Source of the DNA: a virus
Length of the DNA: 64,000 bases
Virus record (IMG/VR): IMGVR_UViG_3300047560_000195
Location: 1 to 64,000 of that record
Strand: one strand, 5' to 3'
Positions 24,813-34,075 of this stretch are shown here, piece by piece. A model generated the notes under the pieces. That model saw only the letters and a program-made list of their open reading frames with translations. It did not search any database and was not told the origin of the DNA. The translations under genes were made by a program, and so were the position numbers. How positions within the stretch are numbered: position 1 is the first letter of the stretch; every line of letters begins with the position of its first letter.

Positions 24813-27167
24813 CTACCTTCTACCGTCAGGTCTGATGTCGATACGAGGACTACCAAGCTGCCAAGCCACACCTATATCTGTTGACTCAATCCGGAAGCTC
24901 ATCTGACGACCACGAAGACGGGTATACACCTGCCCATCAAACTGCTGCACCGTGTACTGAGGTATGCGGCTGTAATTCTGAGAGCTTGCGACCGTTGGAT
25001 TATCGGCTGGCCCATACGGAGTACCCGAGTTCTGTCTTGGCTTTACCGTCATGGTTACAGACGGTTGGTTAACAGAAGATCCGTTGAAGTTTACGTCAGG
25101 CAAGATACGCCATACGAACCCGAAGTTATGCCCATCACCAATGTCAAAATCAGAAGATTGAACATATGCATTGATAGGTAGAGCGGTTGACGTAGAGTTA
25201 TCGTCATTACCATTTTCGTGATACAGGAGTCTACCGTTGTAGTCCGCAGCGATTGGGTAGGGTTGCGTACCAGATTGAATCCAAGCTGATCGATTAATAG
25301 TCCCGTAGTACCATACACGGTCGAGGTAATTGTAAACAACATACCTGTCGATAGTAGTACCCTCACCACTAATACTTACGTAGAACCACCAGACTTCATT
25401 GAAAGCGTTGTTGGTTCCGCAAACAACTTGGTAGGCTTGGTCTAGGTTAATGTCAGCAAAAATATACTGACGCAAGGCACAAGGGAGAACTTCGACACGA
25501 CCTGAATACATGTAGAAACGGTCACGCCCCATCCAGAATGTAACGTTGTTACACGTAATCATACTGTTAGGAGACATCACGGAGATGTTGTCCATGATGA
25601 TCTGGAAGCCCCATACGTAAGGAGACCCCACGTACTGCATGGAATAAAGGCACGAATCAGTCCACACCAAGATTTCTTGGCGAGTCGTTTGAGCCGCCAT
25701 GATGTAGGAACCGTTAGTCAGCTGGTACTCACCAGACTGATTGGTGATCTGCGGTACCCATTGGTATGGGTTAGCCTGATCTGACCATCTGACCAGAAGA
25801 GGGTTAAAGTCAGTAGCTGGATCATTTGGGACATAGTTGTTAGACCCAAACGCAATCACGAACTCCTGAATAGAAGACGCGATAACTTGGTACGTTGCGA
25901 CCGGGGCAAAGTCCCCAGCGTAGGAGAAAGCATAAGTTCCAGAGCTAGGGGCAGTAGTAGTAGTCGCTGCAAGAGTGGTAGCATCTACGATCGGTACCGT
26001 AGTACTTCCGGTTACATAGGATGGGCTAACCATAGTGTTAGCGGGAATACCTGCCCCAGTGATCCGCATGTACGGATAAATAAACTGAGAATTAGGCGAC
26101 GTAACGGTGATTGAAGTGACGCCCGATAGGAATGTACAGCTATCCGTAAGAGACGTAGCAGCGTTGGCTAAATCTATTAGTGATTGTGCTCTTACGGCAA
26201 TAGTCAAATCATCCTGCCAATAATAGATTGGGCCGCCACGGGGGGCTAAAACTAGGTTAGCTCCGAAGTTATCACTAGACCAAAGTCGAATTTGTTCTCC
26301 AAGGGAACTACTCGCATTGTAAGGAGTGCCCCATCCATGGGCCCAAGGATCAGAAGCGGAACCAGCATTCCAAGGACCAGCGCCCCAACCAAGTCCGGGG
26401 CTGAATACGGCAAGTCCTACCGGATATTCATACTGAATAGTGGTAGCGCCGCCACCGGTGGCGGCAGAAGTAGCTGCCGTAGTAGCTACGATCGTATATG
26501 TAGTAGCGGATATAATGCTTTGGATTTGATAATTGCCAGAAATAGATATGCCTCCAACAGTGGAAGCACTAACTATGTCTACAAAATCGCCTTTAGAAGG
26601 AGAATAAGAAGCATCAAGTACACTTACGGTCAACGCGCCTACAGGAGTACCCAATGCGTGATTAGCTGCGGTAGTACCATTGTATCCTCGTACTAATCCG
26701 GTCAAATTATTACCGTTAATCCCGGTGTAAAGTATCTGCTCAGAATTAAGTAAGACGACGCCACCTATAGTAGGAAATGACGATGCATTAGTAAGCGATA
26801 GCGTAGTGCCCGTAGTAGACAGTGAGTTGGACAACGATGCGTATGAAGTACTAAACGGTCCTGAAAGGATGCTAGTGTGTACGATCGGGGTTATATTGTT
26901 GAAATCCCCACCGAAGTAAATGTAGTACTTGAGGTTCGTACCCACGCCAATGTAGGTAGCGCCAGCTCCAAGATCCCCGTCCAACCATACCCAAAGATCA
27001 CGGCAAACGCCTTGAAACTGAGCGCCAGATAATTGAGCCCACCCACCAATCTTCTCAGGGAAACCTGAACGGAACCTGATCTTATCTCCGTCGTACCAAC
27101 CACCTTCGTTTGAGTAGTCAGTACCTTCTCGGTTTAGCCCCGCTCGAAACTGGAGTTTTTGAAGCAC
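24813..27167 (-). CDS. Tail nozzle-like virion protein (beta-rich)
   Basis: 784 residues, starting with GTG at 27165-27167, which has AAGGAG at good spacing upstream. The N-terminus FRAGLNREGTDYSNEGGWYDGDKIRFRSG is typical of the large beta-rich tail proteins that follow the adaptor in podoviruses (T7 gp12/P22 gp10 type). Later it holds many Ser/Thr/Gly strands and repeated FYMYSGR and WYYGTINRS-like blades, consistent with a beta-propeller. I infer a tail tube or nozzle protein, from family memory and position. Confidence 0.7.
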   Translation of the reverse strand: MLQKLQFRAGLNREGTDYSNEGGWYDGDKIRFRSGFPEKIGGWAQLSGAQFQGVCRDLWVWLDGDLGAGATYIGVGTNLKYYIYFGGDFNNITPIVHTSILSGPFSTSYASLSNSLSTTGTTLSLTNASSFPTIGGVVLLNSEQILYTGINGNNLTGLVRGYNGTTAANHALGTPVGALTVSVLDASYSPSKGDFVDIVSASTVGGISISGNYQIQSIISATTYTIVATTAATSAATGGGATTIQYEYPVGLAVFSPGLGWGAGPWNAGSASDPWAHGWGTPYNASSSLGEQIRLWSSDNFGANLVLAPRGGPIYYWQDDLTIAVRAQSLIDLANAATSLTDSCTFLSGVTSITVTSPNSQFIYPYMRITGAGIPANTMVSPSYVTGSTTVPIVDATTLAATTTTAPSSGTYAFSYAGDFAPVATYQVIASSIQEFVIAFGSNNYVPNDPATDFNPLLVRWSDQANPYQWVPQITNQSGEYQLTNGSYIMAAQTTRQEILVWTDSCLYSMQYVGSPYVWGFQIIMDNISVMSPNSMITCNNVTFWMGRDRFYMYSGRVEVLPCALRQYIFADINLDQAYQVVCGTNNAFNEVWWFYVSISGEGTTIDRYVVYNYLDRVWYYGTINRSAWIQSGTQPYPIAADYNGRLLYHENGNDDNSTSTALPINAYVQSSDFDIGDGHNFGFVWRILPDVNFNGSSVNQPSVTMTVKPRQNSGTPYGPADNPTVASSQNYSRIPQYTVQQFDGQVYTRLRGRQMSFRIESTDIGVAWQLGSPRIDIRPDGRR

Positions 27168-27178
27168 TATTGGTCTCC

Positions 27179-27604
27179 TTACGGAAGCTTGGCAATTTGA
27201 AAGTGCATCCCATCTGGTTTAGACCATGTACCGCCCCAGTCAAGTCCGGCATCGGTAAAGCACTTCACAAGTTCTGGTGACATAGTAGGCTTTTTCCCAA
27301 AACCATTCCATGCTGCATTAAAGTCGATCGCCAAACCCCACGAATGCAGAGACATTGACGTAGCGCCGCGCTTCTTGCGGATGTTAAAACATCCATCCCA
27401 AGTCTTGACCTGCGAGGCAAGACCACGTTCATTCACATTCTTAAATGCCACTTCGAGAAGCGGCTTTAAATCCTTGTTACAGTAAACCCTCTTAGGGATA
27501 GCGCCATGTTCGCAACATGCTGGTACATCCCAAACGATCATGAACTTACCTTCATTCGTAGAAGGGTCGCCATAACGCGCAAAGCACTCTTTAGATGTAA
27601 CCAC
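27179..27604 (-). CDS. Endolysin, M15-family peptidase
   Basis: 141 residues, starting with GTG. It carries the zinc-site motif of M15 (VanY/L-alanyl-D-glutamate) peptidases: SLHSWGLAID with His and Asp ligands (about residues 86-95) and DGMHFQIAK (about 130-138) supplying the third His. The size is usual for M15_4 endolysins such as T5 Lys-like proteins. There is no signal peptide, so release would depend on a holin; the holin-like gene at 29443-29616 lies upstream in the same operon. It should cut the peptide stems of peptidoglycan at lysis. Confidence 0.9.
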   Translation of the reverse strand: MVTSKECFARYGDPSTNEGKFMIVWDVPACCEHGAIPKRVYCNKDLKPLLEVAFKNVNERGLASQVKTWDGCFNIRKKRGATSMSLHSWGLAIDFNAAWNGFGKKPTMSPELVKCFTDAGLDWGGTWSKPDGMHFQIAKLP

Positions 27605-27605
27605 G

Positions 27606-28349
27606 TTAGTTATACCTAATCATGTAGTACACGCCGGTTATAGGGTTAGGTATATTGGGTAAGTTGAACGTAGTAGACCCATCTCCAGAACCAAAAGTAA
27701 TGCCTATCAAGGCAAACAAGTTCGAATAAGCCCCACGCGATATAGCTTGCCCGTTACATAACAAAAATCCAGCGGGTAATGAACTACTAGGGTACGCCAT
27801 AATACAGCCAATAGGAACAATATTGGTAGACCCAATAACTGTAACGTCTCCGACAACGTTAAAGTCCCCGATAACTTCAGAGTTTCCCGCTACGTAAGAA
27901 TTTCCTGTTACTTCTAGATTGCCTAGAACCGCAAAATCCCCAGAACTACACGTAGATCCGGAAAAGAAATCTGTGCCATCACCGTAAATAACCGTGGCGT
28001 ACCCGTTAGGTATAGTTACTATGGCCCCTCCAGACCCACCAAACGTAATATCATGTCCACCAACCGTGTTGTTAGCAACGATGTAAATTTTAGGCTCCAT
28101 AGGAGCTATGATCTGATAAGTACTTGATATCGTACCCGACGCTACTATAACCATGTTTCTGGCTTCGTCAGAAGCACCGGAAAGATTCGTAAGCGTGTGG
28201 TTGGCGTTTGTCATGGTGATGTACTGCACCCCGGCAACCGCCTGTTCAATAAGAGTCCAGTTGGTATTTGTAGTAGTACCCCATGTACCAGATTGGTCAC
28301 CATTACCCATCTCTGTGATTCGCAGGCTAGGCGTGTAAGTAGAAGTCAT
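27606..28349 (-). CDS. Tail fibre protein with collar domain
   Basis: 247 residues. The N-terminus LRITEMGNGDQSGTWGTTTN is a common opening of phage fibre proteins that attach to the tail. A short run of strand repeats (VTGNSYVAGNSEVIGDFNVVG) forms a shaft, and the C-terminus IGCIMAYPSSSLPAGFLLCN followed by DGSTTFNLPN is the phage tail collar domain (PF07484-like). It probably binds the host surface or caps a fibre. It lies one base from the endolysin gene. Confidence 0.82.
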   Translation of the reverse strand: MTSTYTPSLRITEMGNGDQSGTWGTTTNTNWTLIEQAVAGVQYITMTNANHTLTNLSGASDEARNMVIVASGTISSTYQIIAPMEPKIYIVANNTVGGHDITFGGSGGAIVTIPNGYATVIYGDGTDFFSGSTCSSGDFAVLGNLEVTGNSYVAGNSEVIGDFNVVGDVTVIGSTNIVPIGCIMAYPSSSLPAGFLLCNGQAISRGAYSNLFALIGITFGSGDGSTTFNLPNIPNPITGVYYMIRYN

Positions 28350-28356
28350 AGCTCAC

Positions 28357-29418
28357 CTAATTGTTAATGATGTCTTTCCAACCCGGATCGACGATTACGT
28401 TACCACCTACAAACCCACTAAACGGAATGGCACCAAATGCAGCGCCACCAAGCATTAATCCAACATCGTTACGAGGTGAGTAAATATCCGTGTTGATCGG
28501 TGTCCAACCGACAATTATAGGGTAATGAAAATATGGAATTAAGTCCTGAATAGAAACGTTTTCAGTAGTTTGCGTTGCAAATGAAGCGACGATTGCACCG
28601 TAGTCTATTACATTTAAATTTTCTGACTTAGTTACCTTATACCCTATGTTTACCGTAACGCTATCCGTAGCAATGCTATTTTCTGTAATGGGTATTTTGT
28701 ATGCAGTTATTTCAGACGTAGAATAGGCGGTAGCAAAATTTTCCGTTATAAAGAACGCATATCCTTCTTCTTCGTAACTAGAATTGTCTAGTAAAATATT
28801 CTCACTAATACTTACCGCAAACCCTTCACCTGCAACATTATTGTTATCCGCAACAATATTCTCGGTTAACCCACTAACAAAACCAGCGACTACAGAAAGA
28901 ATGTCTTCTTCAGACGTATTCTCAGTAACGTTAAACGAATAGCCAATCGAACCTGAGCTAAAGTCTGCTACATCAGTAGCGTCCGTTACATCAAGTAGAT
29001 AATCAGTAAGCTGAGTATTGTACTCGTCAGAGGTAAAGTCTTCCGTAACACTAACGCCGTAGGAGGTAATTTCTAAATTAGCGTTGTCTACAGAAAAATC
29101 CTCATATACATACGCTACTAACTGAGTAGATGTTTCTCGTATGTCTACTGATTCAAAATCATCAGTAACGCTTATTATATAAGCTATACCGATAGTGCTG
29201 GGAGAATCAGCCTCTACATTTTCCGTAATGGAAGACTGGAAAGCGTAAGTAGCAGATAAAGAAGACGCCGAAGTAAAACCATCAGTAAAGCTAGCTGTAA
29301 AGACTAACCCGCCTACTGGCGTAGCAGCTAAACCGGTATTTTCAGATACCGCTAAAGTGTAGATAGCCGAAGCAAGGGAACCAAACGGGGCTTGAGAAAG
29401 CGCGGATAAACCAAGCAT
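28357..29418 (-). CDS. Repeat-rich fibre-like virion protein
   Basis: 353 residues. From about residue 20 to 300 it consists of about twelve imperfect repeats of 22-25 residues, each with a strand ending in V/I-T/S-E-N/D (for example SVTEDFTSDEY, NVTENTSEEDI, SISENILLDNS). The pattern implies a beta-solenoid or stacked strands. The C-terminus (residues about 300-353) is unique, glycine-rich, and ends in PGWKDIINN. The composition is acidic and AT-rich. It is likely part of a tail fibre or appendage, by repeat type and position. Confidence 0.65.
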   Translation of the reverse strand: MLGLSALSQAPFGSLASAIYTLAVSENTGLAATPVGGLVFTASFTDGFTSASSLSATYAFQSSITENVEADSPSTIGIAYIISVTDDFESVDIRETSTQLVAYVYEDFSVDNANLEITSYGVSVTEDFTSDEYNTQLTDYLLDVTDATDVADFSSGSIGYSFNVTENTSEEDILSVVAGFVSGLTENIVADNNNVAGEGFAVSISENILLDNSSYEEEGYAFFITENFATAYSTSEITAYKIPITENSIATDSVTVNIGYKVTKSENLNVIDYGAIVASFATQTTENVSIQDLIPYFHYPIIVGWTPINTDIYSPRNDVGLMLGGAAFGAIPFSGFVGGNVIVDPGWKDIINN

Positions 29419-29442
29419 AGTTAACCTCTAGCCCCTTTTTAA

Positions 29443-29616
29443 TTAGCCTTTCTTGATTACATAAATCAAACCAAACACGCTAGCACCGACTTCGGCTACC
29501 TTATCAGCGATCTCAGGATTAAGAGACGAGCTGACAGCAGTAGCAATCACTGTAAATCCTTGCCAAGTAGATGGTTCTTTTAGTCTATCTAATGCCCAAG
29601 ACAGAAATAGTTTCAT
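29443..29616 (-). CDS. Holin-like small membrane protein
   Basis: 57 residues, start ATG at 29614-29616 with GAGGTC upstream. The sequence MKLFLSWALDRLKEPSTWQG opens a family of small phage proteins with two hydrophobic stretches (FTVIATAVSSSL and ASVFGLIYVI) joined by NPEIADKVAE, often annotated as holins. The C-terminus is basic (KKG). It is upstream of the M15 endolysin gene in the same transcript. A holin role is likely but not proven, as another candidate holin lies at 36771-36983. Confidence 0.65.
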   Translation of the reverse strand: MKLFLSWALDRLKEPSTWQGFTVIATAVSSSLNPEIADKVAEVGASVFGLIYVIKKG

Positions 29617-29626
29617 GTTGACCTCG

Positions 29627-30103
29627 TTATGGAGCTGGCCGCCAATCCGGTAACGGCTCAGTAGGCCACGGATCTACTAACGTAGAAGGTGGATTAACTG
29701 CGATAGCTCTTATTGCCGACCTATATGTCAAAAAAGCGTCCTGATTTGCCAAGTAAGGATTGGAATAAACCGGATTAGAAATATCCACAGTAGCGGCCCA
29801 ATCAGTTAATTGTAGGCGATTTATAGCCTCACCATTATTTTGATCTCTAATTTGTTCAGGAGTAAAGGGTGGAGGTGGTGGCGGATTTGCCGCTTCATTC
29901 CATGCGATTTCGGCATTTAAAGCCCAATCGGGAAGTACATCGATGTTTTCATTGGGCGTATCGTCCTTATACTCAATGTTACCGTATGTTTCGTACCATT
30001 GGAGTGCATGCACATTCTCGGGTGTACCCTGCCAAGTAAGGCCGGAATAACAAACCCCATTTTCATAAACAGCGCCATCAGGAACTATAATAGTAAGTTT
30101 CAT
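29627..30103 (-). CDS. Fibre-assembly-like phage protein
   Basis: 158 residues. The middle has a poly-Pro run (NPPPPPPFTPEQIRDQNN) and the C-terminal half reads INRLQLTDWAATVDISNP, then NPYLANQDAFLTYRSAIRAIA and NPP, a pattern typical of phage tail-fibre assembly chaperones and small tail proteins. The N-terminus begins with short strands. It overlaps the next upstream gene by 4 bases, so both are probably co-translated. It likely helps to assemble the fibre genes that surround it. Confidence 0.65.
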   Translation of the reverse strand: MKLTIIVPDGAVYENGVCYSGLTWQGTPENVHALQWYETYGNIEYKDDTPNENIDVLPDWALNAEIAWNEAANPPPPPPFTPEQIRDQNNGEAINRLQLTDWAATVDISNPVYSNPYLANQDAFLTYRSAIRAIAVNPPSTLVDPWPTEPLPDWRPAP

Positions 30104-30426
30104 TTGGATGCCTCAATAAATTTGATATCAGGATTAACTTCCTGAACGGTGGCTAACAAAATCTGTTGGCTCATTTCGTTAGCCTTTACCATTTCATTTC
30201 TAAATGATTCCACCGCAGCGCCAGTTTGTCTTTGCATACCAGAATTTTCTATCAGCAGACGCGGCATAAGCTTCATACTGCATTCCCAATGGTCAATATC
30301 ATCGCCTGTATTTATGTCATAACCTCTGACATAAGAATACCAAGCGCAACGATAAATCTTTCCGTCCTTAGCTTCTTCGCATTTAGCTCCTAATGGGCAG
30401 AACGTTTCTACAGATAAAGAAGCCAT
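30100..30426 (-). CDS. Conserved late-region hypothetical with cysteine pattern
   Basis: 108 residues. The N-terminus (CPLGAKCEEAKDGKIYRCAWY) and HWECSMKLMPRLLIEN contain four cysteines that could bind a metal. The C-terminus is helical (ESFRNEMVKANEMSQQILL). I recall the same pattern in late regions of other phages, always of unknown role. It overlaps both neighbours by short stop/start junctions within the fibre cluster. Confidence 0.6.
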   Translation of the reverse strand: MASLSVETFCPLGAKCEEAKDGKIYRCAWYSYVRGYDINTGDDIDHWECSMKLMPRLLIENSGMQRQTGAAVESFRNEMVKANEMSQQILLATVQEVNPDIKFIEASK

Positions 30427-31694
30427 TAGTCTTTAGAGCACATAATGTTGTCGAGATACTTAACCGCTAGGTTAATAGCCGCTCCCGAAAAGGAATGGTT
30501 ATGAGATCCGCCGCCACCTTGTGACGCCACGTTAAACGGTGAATTAATTCCTACACCAGCATAATAGTCACCTACTTTGGTTGAGACACCTGAGTATGGT
30601 ATTGGTCCACCCCCGCCAGCGGGAGAATTAAACGTCATATTACCGTAGTGGTTATGGCTTGGAATTTCATACGTAGATAAAGTAAACCCACCTACCGTTC
30701 CTGAAGTAGCCTGCGAAGCAAACGCTGTAGTGAACCCTACGGATCCACCTGTTCCACCACCTGTACCACTTACGATACGTATAGCCGCATCATTATTGGT
30801 AGTTACTTTAGTCCAATTAGTAGGCGCAGCAGCTTGAAAAAAGTTAGTAACTGAGCCAGACGGTATGATGTCTGCGGTAGTTGCAACTGTACCATTCTTA
30901 GCTGGAAGAGTTAACGTATAGCTACTAGCTGTAGAAGCTGGAGATAGCGTTATTGTGCCCCCAGCGCCGGACTTAGCTCCAAAAGAAGAGGCGGTAGAAA
31001 TTCCGTATACGGTAAAATCACCAGTACTAGGTTTAAATGTAAGATGTGTACTACTTACATATTCAGCCGTAATTGAGCCACCAGTAGTGGTAGTAAATAC
31101 TGGATAATATGTAGATGCGGAAGTAGTATCGTCCGCAATAGTAATACCACCTAAAGAACTCCATCCCGGACTTGCGCCACTATAACCTTCAAACTGATTA
31201 GTAGTAGTGTTATACCGGAACATACCCGTAGCCGGACTACCCGGCTGTTGACCAGTAGTACCCTTTGAAATCTGCACCGCACCGGTAGAGGTAAACGCAG
31301 AATCAGCCGTAGCGGTAAGAACCGTAAAAGACCCAGCCGCAGGGGTGGTACCGCCGATTGCCGGAGGATACGCCAACGTATCAGTCGTAACAGCCTTACC
31401 AGCCGGGTAGGTAAGGAATACGTTTTGAACGCCAGTACTAAAGTTAACAATCAGGCCGCCATTGGACGAAGCAAGGATTGTCGTACGCGCTAAGGAAGCG
31501 GGAGAGGAAAAAGTACCTACTCCGACTTCCCAGTTGCTACCACTTTGGTCAGCTATAGTGTAGTAACAAGTATTACCATTACTTACTGCCGCATTGAAGG
31601 TCTGATATCCAGTAACAGCTCCTAAGAGCGTAACAGTACCTGACCCCGGACTAGAGCAAGTTTCTAATACCCTATCTTTAATGACTAACGCCAT
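30426..31694 (-). CDS. Tail fibre protein with His-containing tip
   Basis: 422 residues. The N-terminus (MALVIKDRVLETC ... GAVTGYQTFNAAV) is a known attachment module of fibre proteins. The shaft is made of Ser/Thr/Gly-rich strands (STASSYTLTLPAKNGTVATT). The C-terminus holds IPSHNHYG and GGGSHNHSF and ends in AAINLAVKYLDNIMC, typical of receptor-binding or chaperone-like tips with a histidine-lined metal core. It probably mediates host attachment with the neighbouring collar protein. Confidence 0.75.
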   Translation of the reverse strand: MALVIKDRVLETCSSPGSGTVTLLGAVTGYQTFNAAVSNGNTCYYTIADQSGSNWEVGVGTFSSPASLARTTILASSNGGLIVNFSTGVQNVFLTYPAGKAVTTDTLAYPPAIGGTTPAAGSFTVLTATADSAFTSTGAVQISKGTTGQQPGSPATGMFRYNTTTNQFEGYSGASPGWSSLGGITIADDTTSASTYYPVFTTTTGGSITAEYVSSTHLTFKPSTGDFTVYGISTASSFGAKSGAGGTITLSPASTASSYTLTLPAKNGTVATTADIIPSGSVTNFFQAAAPTNWTKVTTNNDAAIRIVSGTGGGTGGSVGFTTAFASQATSGTVGGFTLSTYEIPSHNHYGNMTFNSPAGGGGPIPYSGVSTKVGDYYAGVGINSPFNVASQGGGGSHNHSFSGAAINLAVKYLDNIMCSKD

Positions 31695-31705
31695 TTAAGA
31701 CCCCC

Positions 31706-32314
31706 TTAAGAAGTAGCGGTCGTGCTGTACGTAACAGTAATCGTATCGCCAGCGGTGGTCACCTTAGAAGCGGTGAAATTACCTTCGCTGTAGAGCGTAC
31801 CTGCGGTAGAACTCTGTGTATTAACAGCACCGGTACCGAGAACCAAAAAACAGCCATACACAGTGCCACCAGCCCCAGTAATTAAGTAGGTAACAGAAGC
31901 CCCGGTGGAAGTAGTTACGTTAGAAGGGGTAGCACCAGAAGACGTGGCTGACCCAAACGTAACAGTGCCGCGAACATTCGTTCCGCCTACCGTATAGTTA
32001 GTGAACTCAGCTGCATTAGTAGATACGAGCGTTGTCATCGTATCCGTAGCCGCTGGGGTAAGGCTCTGATTGGTAAGACCAAGGAAAGGACCGGTAACTG
32101 AATAACCACTGCCCTTAAGGAAGGTGTCCAACATAAGCTGCTTACCAGCTGCAACAACCAGATTGGGGAAACCATCTTCCCACTTCAGATTGCCGTCCTT
32201 ATCGTGGCATACGACATGAAAGTGACCGTGTACACCAAGGGTCTCATTACCTGCGGTGTACGCTTGCAGAGTAGCCTCAGCACGGTCACCAAAATTTGAA
32301 AGTTCTTTTTGCAT
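31706..32314 (-). CDS. Beta-rich virion protein of the fibre cluster
   Basis: 202 residues. The first 60 residues hold GVHGHFHVVCHDKDGNLKWE and LVVAAGKQLMLDTFL, a pattern seen in short phage structural proteins next to fibres. The rest is Thr/Ser/Gly-rich with alternating hydrophobic residues, suggesting strands. No catalytic motif is visible. It shares its composition with the next gene upstream (32323-32748), and both may form a tail or head appendage. Confidence 0.6.
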   Translation of the reverse strand: MQKELSNFGDRAEATLQAYTAGNETLGVHGHFHVVCHDKDGNLKWEDGFPNLVVAAGKQLMLDTFLKGSGYSVTGPFLGLTNQSLTPAATDTMTTLVSTNAAEFTNYTVGGTNVRGTVTFGSATSSGATPSNVTTSTGASVTYLITGAGGTVYGCFLVLGTGAVNTQSSTAGTLYSEGNFTASKVTTAGDTITVTYSTTATS

Positions 32315-32322
32315 AACTACTC

Positions 32323-32748
32323 CTAAACAAGACGTATGATTGCGTTGAACGCATTATTGGCTGGGAAGGTTACCTTGAAAAAAGAGGTCGCCGTTTTATC
32401 CGAACCAAAATCTAAAACGCATACAGATGCACCTGTATTACCATTGTAAATTAACCCGCCTCTACAGGTAAAAGAAGCGGGGGACCAAAGAGCATCAGCG
32501 AACGAGGCATACGCCACGTTAGCGATCGTATCGTACGAAGTACCAATAGAACTAAGTGCTATGCCACCAGCGGTATACCCAGAACCGACAACCTCGTTGG
32601 TGGTGGTATAGGCCAAAGTAGAATTGCTTAATGACGCATCTGCTGTGTACAGCGCAAGCTTATACGTATATGGAGACCCAACCGAAAGGTTCTCTGAACC
32701 ATTCAGGATGTTGTAAAGAAATACGGTCGTTAAGCCTTGTACGATCAT
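32323..32748 (-). CDS. Small beta-rich virion protein
   Basis: 141 residues. It has the look of a compact beta domain: YKLALYTADASLSNSTLAY, EVVGSGYTAGGIAL and SFADALWSPASFTCRGGLI, which recur in small phage neck or fibre-tip proteins. Its start overlaps the end of the adaptor-like gene by 4 bases. Function by context: part of the tail or its fibre network. Confidence 0.6.
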   Translation of the reverse strand: MIVQGLTTVFLYNILNGSENLSVGSPYTYKLALYTADASLSNSTLAYTTTNEVVGSGYTAGGIALSSIGTSYDTIANVAYASFADALWSPASFTCRGGLIYNGNTGASVCVLDFGSDKTATSFFKVTFPANNAFNAIIRLV

Positions 32749-33659
32749 GGATTAACCTGCCCAATTCGAGCTTGACCATCACGGTAAGCGTCACCACGTT
32801 CAAGGCCAGTACCGAGTCTGTTAAGCTGCATCATTGCTTCTTGGTACTTCTGCTCGTAGTAACCTACGAGATCCTGCTCACCTTTCATGAACAGCATGGC
32901 TTCACGCATAGAACCATACAGAAGAACGGGATCGTAGTTGTCCCCAAGCCAACTTGTGCCCGTACTATTAGAGATGGATCCTACGGTTACAGTAAATCCG
33001 GTACCTGAATTACCTAAAGAGGAACACCCCAATACGTCCCCGACAACGTAGAAGTTGCCACCAAAAGACAAAGTGCAAGAGTAAATCTGCTGAGACTGTA
33101 CGACGATCGTAGCCGTAGCAGAAACACCGGTACCTCCGGTAAGAGCCACATTTTGGTAAACCCCATTGGTATACAACGTACCCGGATTGGTATTACTGAA
33201 CGAGGTAATCTGCCCCTGCACAATGGTCGGAGGGTAGTAGAAATAGTGCATCTCTACCGTGTAGTTCTGGTTGGGAGTAGGAGCCAGCATGTAGCTCAGC
33301 TCATCAATATTCCCGTACTGAGAACCAAACAGGCAATAGTACTTAGGCAAACCCACTTCACCGGATGTAGGATAAGCTTCCCGAAGGAAGTTAACGTCCT
33401 TATTCAGAAGGTAGTTGTAAGCACCATCGTTATCGATGACAGCCAATGAGTACGTAGACAAGTAATCATCCGGAAGGGATAGGTACTTGTTACCAGACGT
33501 AATCGTTCCCGTTACATTTCTACGAAGCGCAGGAATCTGAACTGAGTTATAAATACGTTCCTCAGCCTGTTGCACAAACACCGGAATGTTTGCGACGAAC
33601 AGCTGTTCCGTATTCTCAGCGTATGCCTGTATCGTGTTGTAAAGGGATTGATAATTCAT
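32745..33659 (-). CDS. Head-tail adaptor / tail-tube A-like protein
   Basis: 304 residues. I chose ATG at 33659 (MNYQSLYNTIQAY) because it overlaps the previous stop (TAATG); a frame seven codons longer exists. The order VANIPVFVQQAEERIYNSVQ, then GNKYLSLPDDYLST, and a helical end LFMKGEQDLVGYYEQKYQEA fits the T7 gp11-type adaptor family: helical N- and C-terminal parts around a strand-rich insertion. It should join the portal to the tail. A second adaptor-like gene lies at 35003-35935. Confidence 0.72.
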   Translation of the reverse strand: MNYQSLYNTIQAYAENTEQLFVANIPVFVQQAEERIYNSVQIPALRRNVTGTITSGNKYLSLPDDYLSTYSLAVIDNDGAYNYLLNKDVNFLREAYPTSGEVGLPKYYCLFGSQYGNIDELSYMLAPTPNQNYTVEMHYFYYPPTIVQGQITSFSNTNPGTLYTNGVYQNVALTGGTGVSATATIVVQSQQIYSCTLSFGGNFYVVGDVLGCSSLGNSGTGFTVTVGSISNSTGTSWLGDNYDPVLLYGSMREAMLFMKGEQDLVGYYEQKYQEAMMQLNRLGTGLERGDAYRDGQARIGQVNP

Positions 33660-33883
33660 TAGGCCATCGGACCCCGGCACTTAGTGCCTTTGGTAGCAGC
33701 GCCAGCGCCACGCATAGTTACAACGCCGTTCTTATTCTCAGGCGCATAGTTACCTTTACTGATGCCGCCAACAGAGATATTCATCTCCGTCATTACTTTA
33801 GCGCCAGTCTTGTAGGTCAATTTGAAATCAGTACCGTTAGAAGCGTAGGCTTCAGCAGGCTTGTTCTCGATAACTTTAGCCAT
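33659..33883 (-). CDS. Small conserved structural-region protein
   Basis: 74 residues, coupled to the adaptor gene by a TAATG overlap. The C-terminal stretch NGVVTMRGAGAATKGTKCRG is a conserved short pattern in phage late regions, rich in Gly, Ala and Thr. The N-terminus is mixed strand and helix. It is basic overall. The function is unknown; perhaps a minor neck or capsid component. Confidence 0.55.
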   Translation of the reverse strand: MAKVIENKPAEAYASNGTDFKLTYKTGAKVMTEMNISVGGISKGNYAPENKNGVVTMRGAGAATKGTKCRGPMA

Positions 33884-33887
33884 CGTA

Positions 33888-34067
33888 TTACCCTTGATTC
33901 TTTGCGCGAGCCAGATTACGACCCATTTTCTTCATAGCCAAAGAAGTAACTCCACCTTTCTTGAAAGGCAGTTTGGTTTTCTTACCCCCATGAAGCTGCT
34001 TATCATGAGCGCCAATGGCTGACTTAATAAGCTTCTTATCCTCTTTGATATCATCATGCTTAGCCAT
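33888..34067 (-). CDS. Small basic late protein
   Basis: 59 residues from ATG at 34065-34067, preceded by AGGAGG, to TAA at 33888-33890. It is very basic (MAKHDDIKEDKKLIKSAIGA, then HGGKKTKLPFKKGGVTS and MKKMGRN). Small Lys/Gly-rich proteins of this sort recur in phage head regions, where they may bind packaged DNA or act as minor capsid parts. No named family. Confidence 0.55.
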   Translation of the reverse strand: MAKHDDIKEDKKLIKSAIGAHDKQLHGGKKTKLPFKKGGVTSLAMKKMGRNLARAKNQG

Positions 34068-34075
34068 ATGGCCTC

